A stretch of 64,000 nucleotides of DNA, taken from the NCBI GenBank assembly GCA_005954745.1, contig CP040678.1, forward strand, positions 2,914,001 to 2,978,000, written 5' to 3'. Positions within the stretch are counted from its first letter, which is position 1. Every line of letters begins with the position of its first letter. This document shows, one piece after another, positions 1-9,500 of the stretch. Position numbers and translations under genes: made by a program. The notes below the pieces were generated by a model. The model did not search any database. It was not told the origin of the DNA and saw only the letters and a program-made list of their open reading frames with translations. This DNA comes from Halostella pelagica (GTDB lineage: Archaea > Halobacteriota > Halobacteria > Halobacteriales > Natronoarchaeaceae).

Positions 1-261
1 CTGTGGTGGCGTACCCGGGAACTGATCTCGCTCGTCTCGCGGTTCGCATCCGAAGAGGTCGTGGCGCGGCTCCGCGACGTGCGTACGTTGACCCGCGAGG
101 ACGACTACGAACGCCTCCGGAACGCCGCCGTCGCACGAGAACGACTCGGCCCCGAGGAACGCGACCGCCTCGCCTCCGGCGACGTCGCCGACGAACTGGC
201 GGACCTGCGCGAGGAGCGCGACGCCCTCGCCGACGCGCTCGGCGAGTATCCGGACCGCTAG
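1..261 (+). CDS. 3' end of a hypothetical protein gene (partial)
   Basis: The reading frame is open from the first base of the window to a TAG at 259-261, giving the last 86 residues of a longer protein. The visible part starts LWWRTRELISLVS and continues with a very acidic and basic helix-rich tail (ELADLREERDALADALG) that looks like a short coiled coil. No domain is recognisable from this fragment. A methionine at base 61 is a possible start, but the open frame upstream continues smoothly with the same codon use, so a longer gene entering from the left is more likely. It ends 124 bases before the end of the convergent mutase gene. Confidence 0.6.
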   Translation: MWWRTRELISLVSRFASEEVVARLRDVRTLTREDDYERLRNAAVARERLGPEERDRLASGDVADELADLREERDALADALGEYPDR

Positions 262-384
262 TCCTCGCTACGCCGGGGCAGTTCAAACGCGCCGCACTCC
301 ACGCCTTTGGCCTCACTCATGCGTCAGCCTTCGCTGTGTCGAGCGCTCTGGCACGCACTCCGCTCCACTACTCGAACACGACGC

Positions 385-1749
385 TCACGCGTCGGTTCTC
401 GCTGCGTCGAGTGCGGCGCGCATCCCCTCTGCCAACTCCTCCGCTCGCGCCTGCTCGCGGGCTTCAGCGTATATCCGGACCAGCGGTTCGGTGCCGCTCG
501 GGCGGGCGAGCACCCAGGCGTCGCCGTAGTCGAGGCGGTATCCGTCGGTCGCGTCGAGCGCCGCTTCGGACCCCTGAGCGCGGGCCTCGGCGGCCGTTAG
601 CATCGCACGGCACTCGTCGTCGGTGTCGTACTCGATGTTCAGCCGGACGTTGTAGTAGTCGTCGTAGGGTGAAACGAGTTCACTCAACGGGCGCTCCGCG
701 ACGAGTTCGAGAAATCGCGCGCCGATGTACGCGCCGTCGCGGGCGAGGCGGTAATCCGGGAAGAAGACGCCGCCGTTGCCCTCCCCCGCGATGGGCACCG
801 TTGCGCCCTCGGCGCGCAGGTCACGGATGCGCGAGATGATGTTCGTCGAACCGATGGGCGTGAGTTCGAGGGTCGCGCCGACCGACTGAACCACGTCGAC
901 GAGGCGCTGGGAGACGTTGACCGCCGACACCGTCGTGTCGTCCTGAGAGAGCTCCGCGGCGGCCAGCGCGGCGAAGGTCGCGTCGCCCTCGACGTACTCG
1001 CCGCGTTCGTCGTAGAAGATGGCGCGGTCCGCGTCGCCGTCGTGAGCGATTCCGATGTCGGCGTCCGTCGACGCGACGAGGCGGCCGAGGTCGTCCAGGT
1101 TCTCCGGCACCGGCTCGGGGTCGCGTCCCGGAAAGTGCCCGTCCGGCTGCGAGTTGACCGTGACGACGCGACAGCCCAGTTCGCGGAAGAACTCCGGGCT
1201 GGTGAGTGCACCTGCACCGTGGCCCGGGTCGAGGGCGACGGTCAGGTCGGCGTCGGCGATCAGGTCGCCGTCGACGGCGGCGTGGAGCTGGTCGATGTAC
1301 TCGCGCTGAGCGCCGTCGACGGACCGCGCTCGGCCGGTCCGGTCCCACGACACCGTCTCGAAGCGCTCGGCGAGGAGATGTTCCTCGACGCGTTCGAGGT
1401 CGGCGACCGATAGCTCGACGCCGTCGGGACCGATCAGTTTCATGCCGTTGAACTCTGGCGGGTTGTGCGAGGCCGTGATCATCAGCGCCGGAACGCCCTC
1501 CCGCTCCGCGTACGCCTGCAGTCCCGGCGTCGGGACGATACCGAGACGGTCGACGTCAGTGCCGACACTCGCCAGGCCGCTGGCGGCGGCGTCTGCGAGC
1601 ATCCGGCCCGTCTTCCGCGTGTCCCGAGCGATAGCGACCCTGTCAGCGTTCCAAACCGTCCCCGCCGCTTTGGCGACCCGAAGGAGGAACTCGGGCCCCA
1701 GCGACTCGTTGACCACGCCCCGCGTTCCGCTCGACCCGAACACTTCCAT
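385..1749 (-). CDS. glmM: phosphoglucosamine / phosphomannomutase family protein
   Basis: This 454-residue enzyme of the alpha-D-phosphohexomutase superfamily moves a phosphate between C6 and C1 of a hexose phosphate, feeding nucleotide-sugar synthesis for glycans. All four family signatures are present: the N-terminal FGSSGTRG at residues 4-11, the phosphoserine loop TASHNP with Ser94, the magnesium loop DGDAD at 237-241, the sugar-binding EGNGG near 323-327, and a C-terminal phosphate-binding RPSGTEP. Length is normal. Mutase sequence alone does not separate glucosamine from mannose or glucose specificity, so the symbol is a family-level guess. It is divergent from the propeller gene starting at 1834. 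Confidence 0.88.
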   Translation of the reverse strand: MEVFGSSGTRGVVNESLGPEFLLRVAKAAGTVWNADRVAIARDTRKTGRMLADAAASGLASVGTDVDRLGIVPTPGLQAYAEREGVPALMITASHNPPEFNGMKLIGPDGVELSVADLERVEEHLLAERFETVSWDRTGRARSVDGAQREYIDQLHAAVDGDLIADADLTVALDPGHGAGALTSPEFFRELGCRVVTVNSQPDGHFPGRDPEPVPENLDDLGRLVASTDADIGIAHDGDADRAIFYDERGEYVEGDATFAALAAAELSQDDTTVSAVNVSQRLVDVVQSVGATLELTPIGSTNIISRIRDLRAEGATVPIAGEGNGGVFFPDYRLARDGAYIGARFLELVAERPLSELVSPYDDYYNVRLNIEYDTDDECRAMLTAAEARAQGSEAALDATDGYRLDYGDAWVLARPSGTEPLVRIYAEAREQARAEELAEGMRAALDAARTDA

Positions 1750-1833
1750 TACCTGTATCTATCTGTATGCGTTCCCAAAGTGGTTCCGAAGAACGCCGGA
1801 ACGCTTTCCGTGGTGGCACGCCACGCCACCCAC

Positions 1834-2643
1834 ATGGTCAGCATCGACGAGAAGCGGGTGTACGGCGACAAGACCGGGCAGACGACGGCCTACGTCGCCG
1901 CCGGCCAGGGGGTCGCCAGCGTGTCCGTCTCCGCCGACCGGGTCGGACAGTACGGCATCGACCACGAGTGTACCGCGCTCGACGTTGCCGCGACGGACGG
2001 CCAACTCGCCGTCGCCACCCCCGGAGACGTACTCGTCAAGGACGAGGAGAGCTACGATCCGGTCGGCTTCGGACCCGCCGTCGCGGTGGGGTTCGACGGC
2101 GACGCGCTGGTCGCGGTCGCGCCGGACTGGTCCGTCGCGCGCGCCACCGAAACGGACGAGTGGACGACCGTCGGGACCGTCGGCAGCCCCGTCCGCGCCG
2201 TCGACGGCGACCTGATCGCCGCGGAGGACGGCGTCTACCGTCTCGCAGACGCCCAACTCGCCCACTCGGGCCTCGACGACGCCCGCGACGTCTCCGCCGC
2301 CGGCACGCCGCTGGCCGGGACGGGCGAAGGCCTGTTCGAACTCGGTGCCGGATGGATGAAGCAGATCCGCGGCGAGTGCGCGCTGGTCGGCGCGGCCCGC
2401 GACACGCCCCCCGGCGAACTGGACCGCGCCCACGCCGCGACGGCGGAGACGGGGTACGCCCACCACGACGGCGAGTGGACTCCGATATCCGTGCCTGCCG
2501 ACGGCGCGGTAGCCGACGTCGGCTACGGTGACGAGGCGGTGTACTTCGTGACCGGCGACGGGACCTTCCTCGCGGACGCCGGCGACGGCTGGCGGTCACA
2601 GCCGCTCGGACTGACGGAGGTCGGCGGCGTCGCGGTCCCGTAA
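1834..2643 (+). CDS. HVO_0234-like beta-propeller protein
   Basis: The product is a 269-residue acidic soluble protein without signal peptide or membrane segment. It has repeated short strand-turn-strand units (for example AVATPGDVLVKDEES, VDGDLIAAEDGVYRL, GTPLAGTGEGLFELG), as in a beta-propeller. The N-terminus MVSIDEKRVYGDKTG matches what I recall of the haloarchaeal HVO_0234 family; its function is not known. The frame is open further upstream, but that extension overlaps the mutase gene on the other strand and has poor codon character, so the ATG at 1834 is preferred. PRPP synthetase follows 66 bases downstream behind its own TATA-like box. Confidence 0.75.
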   Translation: MVSIDEKRVYGDKTGQTTAYVAAGQGVASVSVSADRVGQYGIDHECTALDVAATDGQLAVATPGDVLVKDEESYDPVGFGPAVAVGFDGDALVAVAPDWSVARATETDEWTTVGTVGSPVRAVDGDLIAAEDGVYRLADAQLAHSGLDDARDVSAAGTPLAGTGEGLFELGAGWMKQIRGECALVGAARDTPPGELDRAHAATAETGYAHHDGEWTPISVPADGAVADVGYGDEAVYFVTGDGTFLADAGDGWRSQPLGLTEVGGVAVP

Positions 2644-2709
2644 CGGTCGGGGACCTGACGCCACTCGCATAACGAAAACGGGTTTAAGCAGGCTCGCGGA
2701 TACCCGACC

Positions 2710-3558
2710 ATGATAGTCAGCGGGTCCACGTCGCAGTCGCTCGCGGCCGCACTGGCCGACGAGTTAGACGAACCGCTCGCTCCGGTCGAGTTCGAACGAT
2801 TTCCGGACGGCGAACAGCTCGCCAGCATCGGCGAGGTCTCACCGGACCGGGCGGTGATCGTCGCGTCGACGCCGACCAGCGACGCCCACGTCGAACTGCT
2901 CCAGTTGCAAGACGCCGCGCGCGAGGCCGGGGCACGGGAGGTCGTCACCGTCATCCCGTACATGGGCTACGCACGTCAGGACGACGCGTTCAACCCCGGC
3001 GAGCCTGTCTCGGCGCGGGCGATGGCACGGGCCATCAGCGCCGGGACGGACCGAACGCTGGTCGTCAACCCGCACGAGGACGCAGTGTGTGACTTCTTCG
3101 ACCCGCAGGCGACGGCCGTCGACGCCGCGGCGCGACTCGCGGACCCGCTTCCCGATGCCCTCACGGACCCGCTCTTTCTCTCGCCGGACGAGGGCGCGCT
3201 CGCTATCGCGACGACGGTGCGGGACGCATACGGGACGGGCGAGACGGACTTCTTCGAGAAGACGCGCCACTCCGGGTCCGAGGTCGAGGTTTCGCCCAGC
3301 GACGCCGCGGTCGACGGGCGAGACGTGGTCGTCACCGACGACATCATCGCCACCGGGTCGACGATGAGCGAGGCCGTCGGAATTCTGGACGAACGCGGTG
3401 CGGCGCGGGTGTTCGTCACCTGCGTACACCCGCTCCTTGCTCGAAACGCACCGACGAAACTCGCGCGGGCGGGCGTCGAGGCGGTCTACGGGACGGACAC
3501 GCTCGAACGCGCGTCCAGCGCGGTCAGCGTCGCGCCGGTTGTCGCGGGCGAGTTATAG
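2710..3558 (+). CDS. prs: ribose-phosphate pyrophosphokinase (PRPP synthetase)
   Basis: The enzyme makes 5-phosphoribosyl 1-diphosphate from ribose 5-phosphate and ATP, for purine, pyrimidine and histidine synthesis. At 282 residues it has the compact archaeal form. Visible signatures are the N-terminal FPDGEQLASI loop, the conserved IPYMGYARQDD segment, NPHEDAV, and the PRPP-binding loop VVVTDDIIATGSTM. A TATA-like gggtttaagc at about 2679-2688 lies some 25 bases upstream of the ATG, so the transcript should be nearly leaderless. Confidence 0.95.
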   Translation: MIVSGSTSQSLAAALADELDEPLAPVEFERFPDGEQLASIGEVSPDRAVIVASTPTSDAHVELLQLQDAAREAGAREVVTVIPYMGYARQDDAFNPGEPVSARAMARAISAGTDRTLVVNPHEDAVCDFFDPQATAVDAAARLADPLPDALTDPLFLSPDEGALAIATTVRDAYGTGETDFFEKTRHSGSEVEVSPSDAAVDGRDVVVTDDIIATGSTMSEAVGILDERGAARVFVTCVHPLLARNAPTKLARAGVEAVYGTDTLERASSAVSVAPVVAGEL

Positions 3559-3648
3559 CCGGACGAACCTCTCAGCCGGGGGTTTTAAGAACCGGTCCGC
3601 ATTGGTAAGTGTGTGGACAGTACGCGTGCGTGGGGGGCGAAGTGAGAT

Positions 3649-4185
3649 ATGCACGGGATCATTCACAAGTCGCTGAAAGGGTTCGTCGAAGACCGGATGA
3701 CTGACGGCGCCTGGGAGGTGATCATGGACGAGTCGGGTATCGAACCGAAGCTCTACCTCCCGGTGTCGCATTATCCTGACGAGGAGTTAGACGCCATCTT
3801 CGATACCATCGCCGACCGGACGGACCAAACTGAGGCGTCGCTCCAGCGCACCTTCGGCGAGCATCTCGCACCGGCGCTGCTCGACACGTTCAAGGCCCAC
3901 GTCCGGGACGACTGGACGACGCTCGACCTTCTCAGCAACCTGGAGACGATCTACGAACAGATACGGACCGGCAACGACGAAACGGATCCGCCGGCGGTCG
4001 ACACCGAACGCGTCGACGAGGAGACGGTGACGGTCACGTACCGATCTGACCGCGAGATGTGTCCGCTTGCGAAAGGGATCGTTCTCGGCATCGCCGGCGA
4101 GTACGACGAGACGGTCACCATCGAGGAAGACGCGTGCCTGCTCGACGGCGACGACCGCTGTGACCTGACCGTCGTCCGCGAGTGA
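3649..4185 (+). CDS. H-NOX-like (heme NO-binding) protein with Tyr in place of the proximal His
   Basis: The 178-residue protein has the length and outline of an H-NOX domain: an N-terminal MHGIIHKSLKGFVEDRM as in H-NOX proteins, a helical middle, and the heme-propionate motif YxSxR as Tyr131-Ser133-Arg135, the same numbering as in the Thermoanaerobacter protein. The segment that should hold the proximal heme ligand, normally NLDSLH, reads NLETIY, putting Tyr102 (TAC at 3952-3954) where His is expected. Cys138, Cys163 and Cys171 at the C-terminus resemble the cysteine set of V4R-type domains. The gene stands alone with its own TATA-like ttttaag at 3584-3590. It could be a tyrosine-ligated heme sensor, or a relative that binds another ligand. 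Confidence 0.8.
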   Translation: MHGIIHKSLKGFVEDRMTDGAWEVIMDESGIEPKLYLPVSHYPDEELDAIFDTIADRTDQTEASLQRTFGEHLAPALLDTFKAHVRDDWTTLDLLSNLETIYEQIRTGNDETDPPAVDTERVDEETVTVTYRSDREMCPLAKGIVLGIAGEYDETVTIEEDACLLDGDDRCDLTVVRE

Positions 4186-4248
4186 GTGCCACTTCGGCGA
4201 TCGTCGAGTGACGGCGGGCCGCGCCCAGGTATACGGCCGCACGCCGTT

Positions 4249-6429
4249 CTATCGGACGCTACGGCCGAGTAAGAGCGCAGTCGCGAGTATCGCGAGCGCC
4301 GCGAGCATCGCGCCGAATCCGGGTGTGTCGACGGTGCGTTTCCCCGCGACGTCGACCGTTCGCTCCGCGTCGCCGGCGCTCACTCGCACCTCTCCGGACG
4401 GGAGAGTGACGTTCGCCGTCACGGTATCTTCCTCGTCGACATCGAGCGCGACCGAACGCAGCGCGACCCGTTGACCGTCGACGCGGAAAGCAACGTCCCC
4501 GTCGGCGGGGCGGTCGGCACCGTTCGACACGGTCGCGATCAGTCGGACTGACTCGCCAGCCGTGGGTGACGCAGGGTCGACCCGGATATCGGTGACAGCG
4601 GGCGTCGCCGACTCTCGGACCTCGACGGTCCGTTCGGTACCTTCGACCTCGATACGATACGTTCCAGGTCGGTCGAACACCGTCGCCAGAACGACCGCCG
4701 CGCGCTCACCCGGGTCAAGCGTGACGTGTCTGGCGGCGACGCGCTCCCCGTCGACGGTCATCGCAACGGCGAACTCGCCCGTCCGGCCGCCGTCGTTTTC
4801 GACGGATACGGTCGCGGTGAGGCGCTCGCCGGGGACGAGCGTCGGGGGCGCGGTCACGGTCCGGTTTCGCGACGGGCCGTCGACCCGGAACGAGTCGATA
4901 GACGCCGAGAGGATCGCCGGCGAAGAGTCGAACGTCGCGGCGTGATCCGCTGCGCTCCAGACTGTCGGCACTGTGTCCGTCTCGACGAACTCGCGAGTCC
5001 GCTCTCGAACCGCGGGGCCGCCGGAGGCATTCACCGCGTCGTAGAAGTCGCCGGACGTGACCCGCTCGTACTCGTTGAGTCTGCGAAACACCACGCCGAA
5101 GTTCCGGCGTCGGTCGCTCGCAACGCGAGCGTGGTAATCGACCGCGCCGACCGCGAGCGCCCCCTTCACGTAGTTCGCGTTGGTTCGCTGCCAGGTCGTC
5201 GGGTCCGCGAGCACGGAGCCGGCGTACGGGCTCCGTTCGCCGTTACGCAAGTGGTCGCGGAACGTCCGGAAATCGATGCGGCCCTGCTCGAACGCGTAGA
5301 GCGCGGCGTAGTACTCTGCGCCGCCCTCGATCAGCCACTGCGTCTCCGCCGTTGTCTGGTACGCCTGCCGGGTGTGGACGTACTCGTGGATCCAGACGTT
5401 GTCCGGCGAGGCGAGTCGCGAGTCCGCGAGCACCCAGGCGTCGTCCGGGCCGAACTGGAGGCCGCGGGCCGCCCAGTTCGTAGTCGTCGGAGCCGCGACG
5501 AAAAACGGCACCTCGTCGCGCGCGCCGACGCGGAGGCGGCCGCTGGCGTCGTCGAGCGAGTCGAGAACGGCCCCTGGCGACTCGGCCATCGACGCCGCCT
5601 CGGGAACGATCAGCCGGATCCGCTGACCGTCCACCTCGCGGACGTGCTCCTCGGACGGACCGAGAAAGGCGACTTCTCCGCCGGTCGCGCCGTCGCCGTC
5701 GACGACAGTTCGCCTGTCGAGCGTCACGTCCTCGCCGCGGTAGTTCCAGCCCGTCCGCAGTTGGGGTACCCGCACCACGGCCCAGTCGCCGGTGTCGACG
5801 AACACGTATCCCGCGTCGGCGAGGTCTCCGTCGAGGTGTGTGTGGGTCGCCACGCGCGAGCGGTCGGCGGTGTGTGTCCCTTCGCCTCCCTCGTAGTGGC
5901 CCGACCCGTCCACGTGGTTGCCCCCGCCGTCACCGCCCTCGCTCCCTGTGACGTTTATCGCGCGCCGTGTCTCGCCCGTCTCGTTCGCCGGGTGGTCGAA
6001 GGTGACCGCGGGGCGAGATGTCCTCCCGTCCCACTCGTACTCGTTGCCCTCGGCCCGACTGAATCCGCGGGTCGACGTCACCGTGGCCTCGTCCGGGATC
6101 GCGACCGTGACGCCGCTCACCCGGTCGGGCACTTGAAACCGAACCCTCGCTTCGATGCTCCCTGGGTCCGCCGGCGTGAGGGCGAGCGAGAGCGTCCGAA
6201 CGAGTGGATCGGCGGCCGAGGCGTTCCGCGAATTCGACGCGTTCGACGCGGTACTCGCACTCGCTGGACTCCGAACGTTCCCGGCGGACGACGGGGCAGC
6301 GTCCGCCGTCGCGGCGGGCGGCGCGTCCGCGGCCGGCACGTCCGCACGGGCTGACGGCGCACCCCCTGTGGCGACGGTTGCCGGCAGTGAAACAAGCAAC
6401 AGGAAGACGACAACGCCTCTCAGATACAC
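4249..6429 (-). CDS. secreted surface metalloprotease with PGF-CTERM anchor
   Basis: The predicted 726-residue protein begins with a Sec-type signal peptide (YLRGVVVFLLLVSLPATVA) when the GTG at 6427-6429 is used. The open frame extends far upstream as Arg-rich noise, so this start is chosen for the signal peptide. Residues 348-352 are HEYVH, an HExxH zinc motif, and WLIEGGAEYYAAL follows with Glu368 as the likely third ligand, as in the peptidase MA/gluzincin group. Residues about 505-690 hold two CARDB-like beta domains. The C-terminus is a PGF-CTERM signal: TPGFG at 702-706, a hydrophobic helix and a final Arg. Archaeosortase would cut it and attach it to lipid in the S-layer. It probably trims external proteins; the substrate is unknown. 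Confidence 0.83.
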   Translation of the reverse strand: MYLRGVVVFLLLVSLPATVATGGAPSARADVPAADAPPAATADAAPSSAGNVRSPASASTASNASNSRNASAADPLVRTLSLALTPADPGSIEARVRFQVPDRVSGVTVAIPDEATVTSTRGFSRAEGNEYEWDGRTSRPAVTFDHPANETGETRRAINVTGSEGGDGGGNHVDGSGHYEGGEGTHTADRSRVATHTHLDGDLADAGYVFVDTGDWAVVRVPQLRTGWNYRGEDVTLDRRTVVDGDGATGGEVAFLGPSEEHVREVDGQRIRLIVPEAASMAESPGAVLDSLDDASGRLRVGARDEVPFFVAAPTTTNWAARGLQFGPDDAWVLADSRLASPDNVWIHEYVHTRQAYQTTAETQWLIEGGAEYYAALYAFEQGRIDFRTFRDHLRNGERSPYAGSVLADPTTWQRTNANYVKGALAVGAVDYHARVASDRRRNFGVVFRRLNEYERVTSGDFYDAVNASGGPAVRERTREFVETDTVPTVWSAADHAATFDSSPAILSASIDSFRVDGPSRNRTVTAPPTLVPGERLTATVSVENDGGRTGEFAVAMTVDGERVAARHVTLDPGERAAVVLATVFDRPGTYRIEVEGTERTVEVRESATPAVTDIRVDPASPTAGESVRLIATVSNGADRPADGDVAFRVDGQRVALRSVALDVDEEDTVTANVTLPSGEVRVSAGDAERTVDVAGKRTVDTPGFGAMLAALAILATALLLGRSVR

Positions 6430-6587
6430 GTACGTATACGAAAACGGATAGAACAAGGGCTTTGTGGACGAGCGTTTCCCGCTCGTCCGAGACTCACGGC
6501 GAACTACTCGACCGCAGTGAAAGCCCGGCGACACCGCCGTCCGTTTAATCCGACGCTTCCGCGGTCGCCAGCGGCTCGCGGCTCCCG

Positions 6588-9500
6588 TCAGTCGCCGCTC
6601 GCCCGTTCCGAGGCCTCCTGCTGGTCGGCCTCGTGCGGCTCGATCGCTATCTCCATCTCTACGCCTTCCACGTCCCATTCCTTGCGGTGGCCGTCCTCGA
6701 CGGGACCGAGTTCGTCGGCGCGGACCTCCTCTCGGACGAGGTCCTCGCGGCGTTCGATCAGGTCGGCGACGCGGGCGTCGTCGACGGCAAAGTCGAGGCG
6801 GATGCGCTCCTCGATGTCGAGTTCGAGGTCTTTGCGCATCTCCTGAACCCGGCGGATAACCTCGCGCGCGTAGCCCTCGCTCTCGATGTCCTCGGTGAGC
6901 GCCGTGTCGACGTAGACGACGCCGCGCTCGTCGCCGTCGTCCTCGACCGCCGTTCCGGTGACGCCGTCCGGCGTCTCGGTGACGAACTCGACCATCTCGG
7001 CGGTGAGTTGCTCGCCCTCCAGCACGTCGCTGACGGCGGATTGGAGCGCGTCTAACGAGGGGTCGTCGATGCGGGCCTCGTTGAGCGCGTTCATCACCTC
7101 GCCGGCGCGGTCGCCGAAGGCAGGGCCGAGTTCGCTCATATCGGCGCGGGCGCTGTACTCCAGTTCGTCCCACTCCTCGTCGGCACGGACGAGTTCGACC
7201 GCGCGAGCGTTCAGACGGTCGGCGAGCAGGTCGCGATGGCGGGAAACGGCCTCGGCGAGGCGGTCGTCGTCCGCCGCGACGACGATCCGCTGGACGGGCC
7301 AGCGGAGTTTTCGCTCGGCCTGCTGGCGGGCGTTCGACCCCGCTTCCTCGACGGCGCGCAGGAGACCGACGTCAGTCTCTAACTGTTCGTCGTGCCAGCG
7401 CTCGTCGACCTCGGGCCAGTCGGACATGTGAACGGTGTCGTGGCCGTCGTCGCCCGTGAGCGTGCCGTATATCTCCTCGGCGGCAAAGGGCGCGTACGGC
7501 GCGAGCAGTTTGACCACCGTCGACAGCACCTCGTAGAAGGTGGCGTACGCCGCCTGCTTCGAGGCGCTGTCCTCTTCTTCCCACATCCGTTCGCGGACGA
7601 CCTGGATGTAGAACCGGGAGACGTCGTCGACGACGAACTCCAGGAGCGCGTCGAGCGCCTTGTCCTGCTGGTAGTCCTCCCAGTGGTCGCTCATCTCTGC
7701 GACGACCGACTGGAGGCGAGCGAGCACCCACTCATCGACGAGGTGGAGGTCCTCCCCAACCGAATCGAGCGTGGTCTCCTCGGGGTCGAAGCCGTCGAGG
7801 CGCATGTACGGTAGCGGGAACCGGAACACGTTCCAGAGGATGTTGAGGTCCCGCTGCATGTTCTCGGTCTCGTCCCACGAGAAGCGCATGTCGTCGCCCT
7901 GCGGGTTGACCGACAGGAGGAACAACCGCATCGGGTCCGCGCCGTACTCCTCGATGACCTCGTTCGGTTCGACGGTGATGCCCTTGGACTTGGACATGCC
8001 GCGGCCGTCGGGCATGTTGGCGTACCCGTGCATCAGCACTTCCTTGTACGGGATCTCGCCCATCGCTGCGGTGGCCATCCCGAGTTGCGACCAGAACCAG
8101 CCGCGGGTCTGGTCGTGGGCCTCCATGATAAGGTCGGCGGGCCACAGTTCCTCGAAGTCGTCCTCGTTCGACGGGTAGTCGAGGGTGCCCCACGTCGCCA
8201 CCGAGGAGTCCAGCCACACGTCGAACACGTCGCCGACGCGGGTGTAGGTGGTGCCGTTCTCCGAGATGGTGAGGTCGTCGACGGTACCTTTGTGGAGGTC
8301 CACGTCCTCGGGGTCGACGGACTGGTCGACGCGCTCGGCGAGTTCCTCGCGGTCGCCGACGACGACCACGTCGCTCATGCTGCCGTCCCAGTCCTCGGGC
8401 GTCCAGATCGGGATCGGGATCCCCCAGTAGCGCTGACGGGAGACGTTCCAGTCGGGAGCGTCCTCGACGAAGTCCCGGAAGCGGTTGTCCCGCGCCCACT
8501 GCGGGTGCCACTCGCTGTCCTCTATGTTAGAAAGCAGTTCGTCCTTGATGTCGGTGATCGTGATGAACCACTGGTCGGTGACGATCTGGATGATGCCGGT
8601 GTCACAGCGCCAGCAGTGGCCGTAGCTGTGGTGGGTCGTCCCGGCGTCGAGCATCAGCCCCTTCTCCTGCAGGTCGGCGATGATGTCGTCGTCGGCGTCT
8701 TTGACGAACTGGCCGGCGTAGTCGCCGCCGCTGCCGTCGTACACGCCGTCGCCGTCGACCGGACAGAAGATGTCGAGGCCGAGTTCGCGGCCGCGCTCGA
8801 AGTCCTCCTCACCGTGGCCCGGCGCGGAGTGGACGAGGCCGGTCCGGTCGACCTCGACGTAGTCGGCGGTGTTCACCTGTAGCGCGTCCTCGCCCGATGG
8901 GTGGTCGGGCACCTCGTCGGCGAGCGGGTGGTCGTACTCCCAGCCGACCATCTCCTCGCCGGTGACCTCCTCGACGACCTCGTAGTCGTCGTAACGGCCC
9001 TGACGGAGCACGTCCTCGACGCAGTCCTCGGCCAGATAGAGGACCTCCTCGCTGTCCCCCGCGGCTTCGCCGCTCCGGTTCGCGGACGAGTCCGCGCTCT
9101 TCTGGGCGCGGACGCCCTGGTACGTCACGTCGCCGTCGACCGCGACGAACGTGTTCGCGGGGATGGTCCACGGCGTCGTCGTCCAGATGACGAGCGACCC
9201 GTCGCGGTCTTTCAGCGGGAACTTCACGTAGACGGAGGGGTCCTCGACGTCGTCGTATTCGACCTCGTTGTTGGCGATAGCGGTTTCACAGCGCGGGCAC
9301 TGCGAGATGGAGCGCTGGCCCTGCTCGACGAGACCACGCTCGTGGGCCTGCTTGAACCCCCACCACGCGGCCTCCATGTACTCGGGGTTTACCGTCTTGT
9401 ACGGGTCGTCCCAGTCCATCCAGACGCCGAAGGACTTGAAGTCGTTCTGGAGGCCTTCGAGTTGCTCGTTCGCGTACTCCTTGCACTCCTGGATAAAGTT

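Noticed and set aside
4249-7173. The full-length 974-codon frame as one protein
   Set aside because: The first 248 codons are Arg/Gly-rich antisense noise over ileS; the signal peptide starts at 6429.
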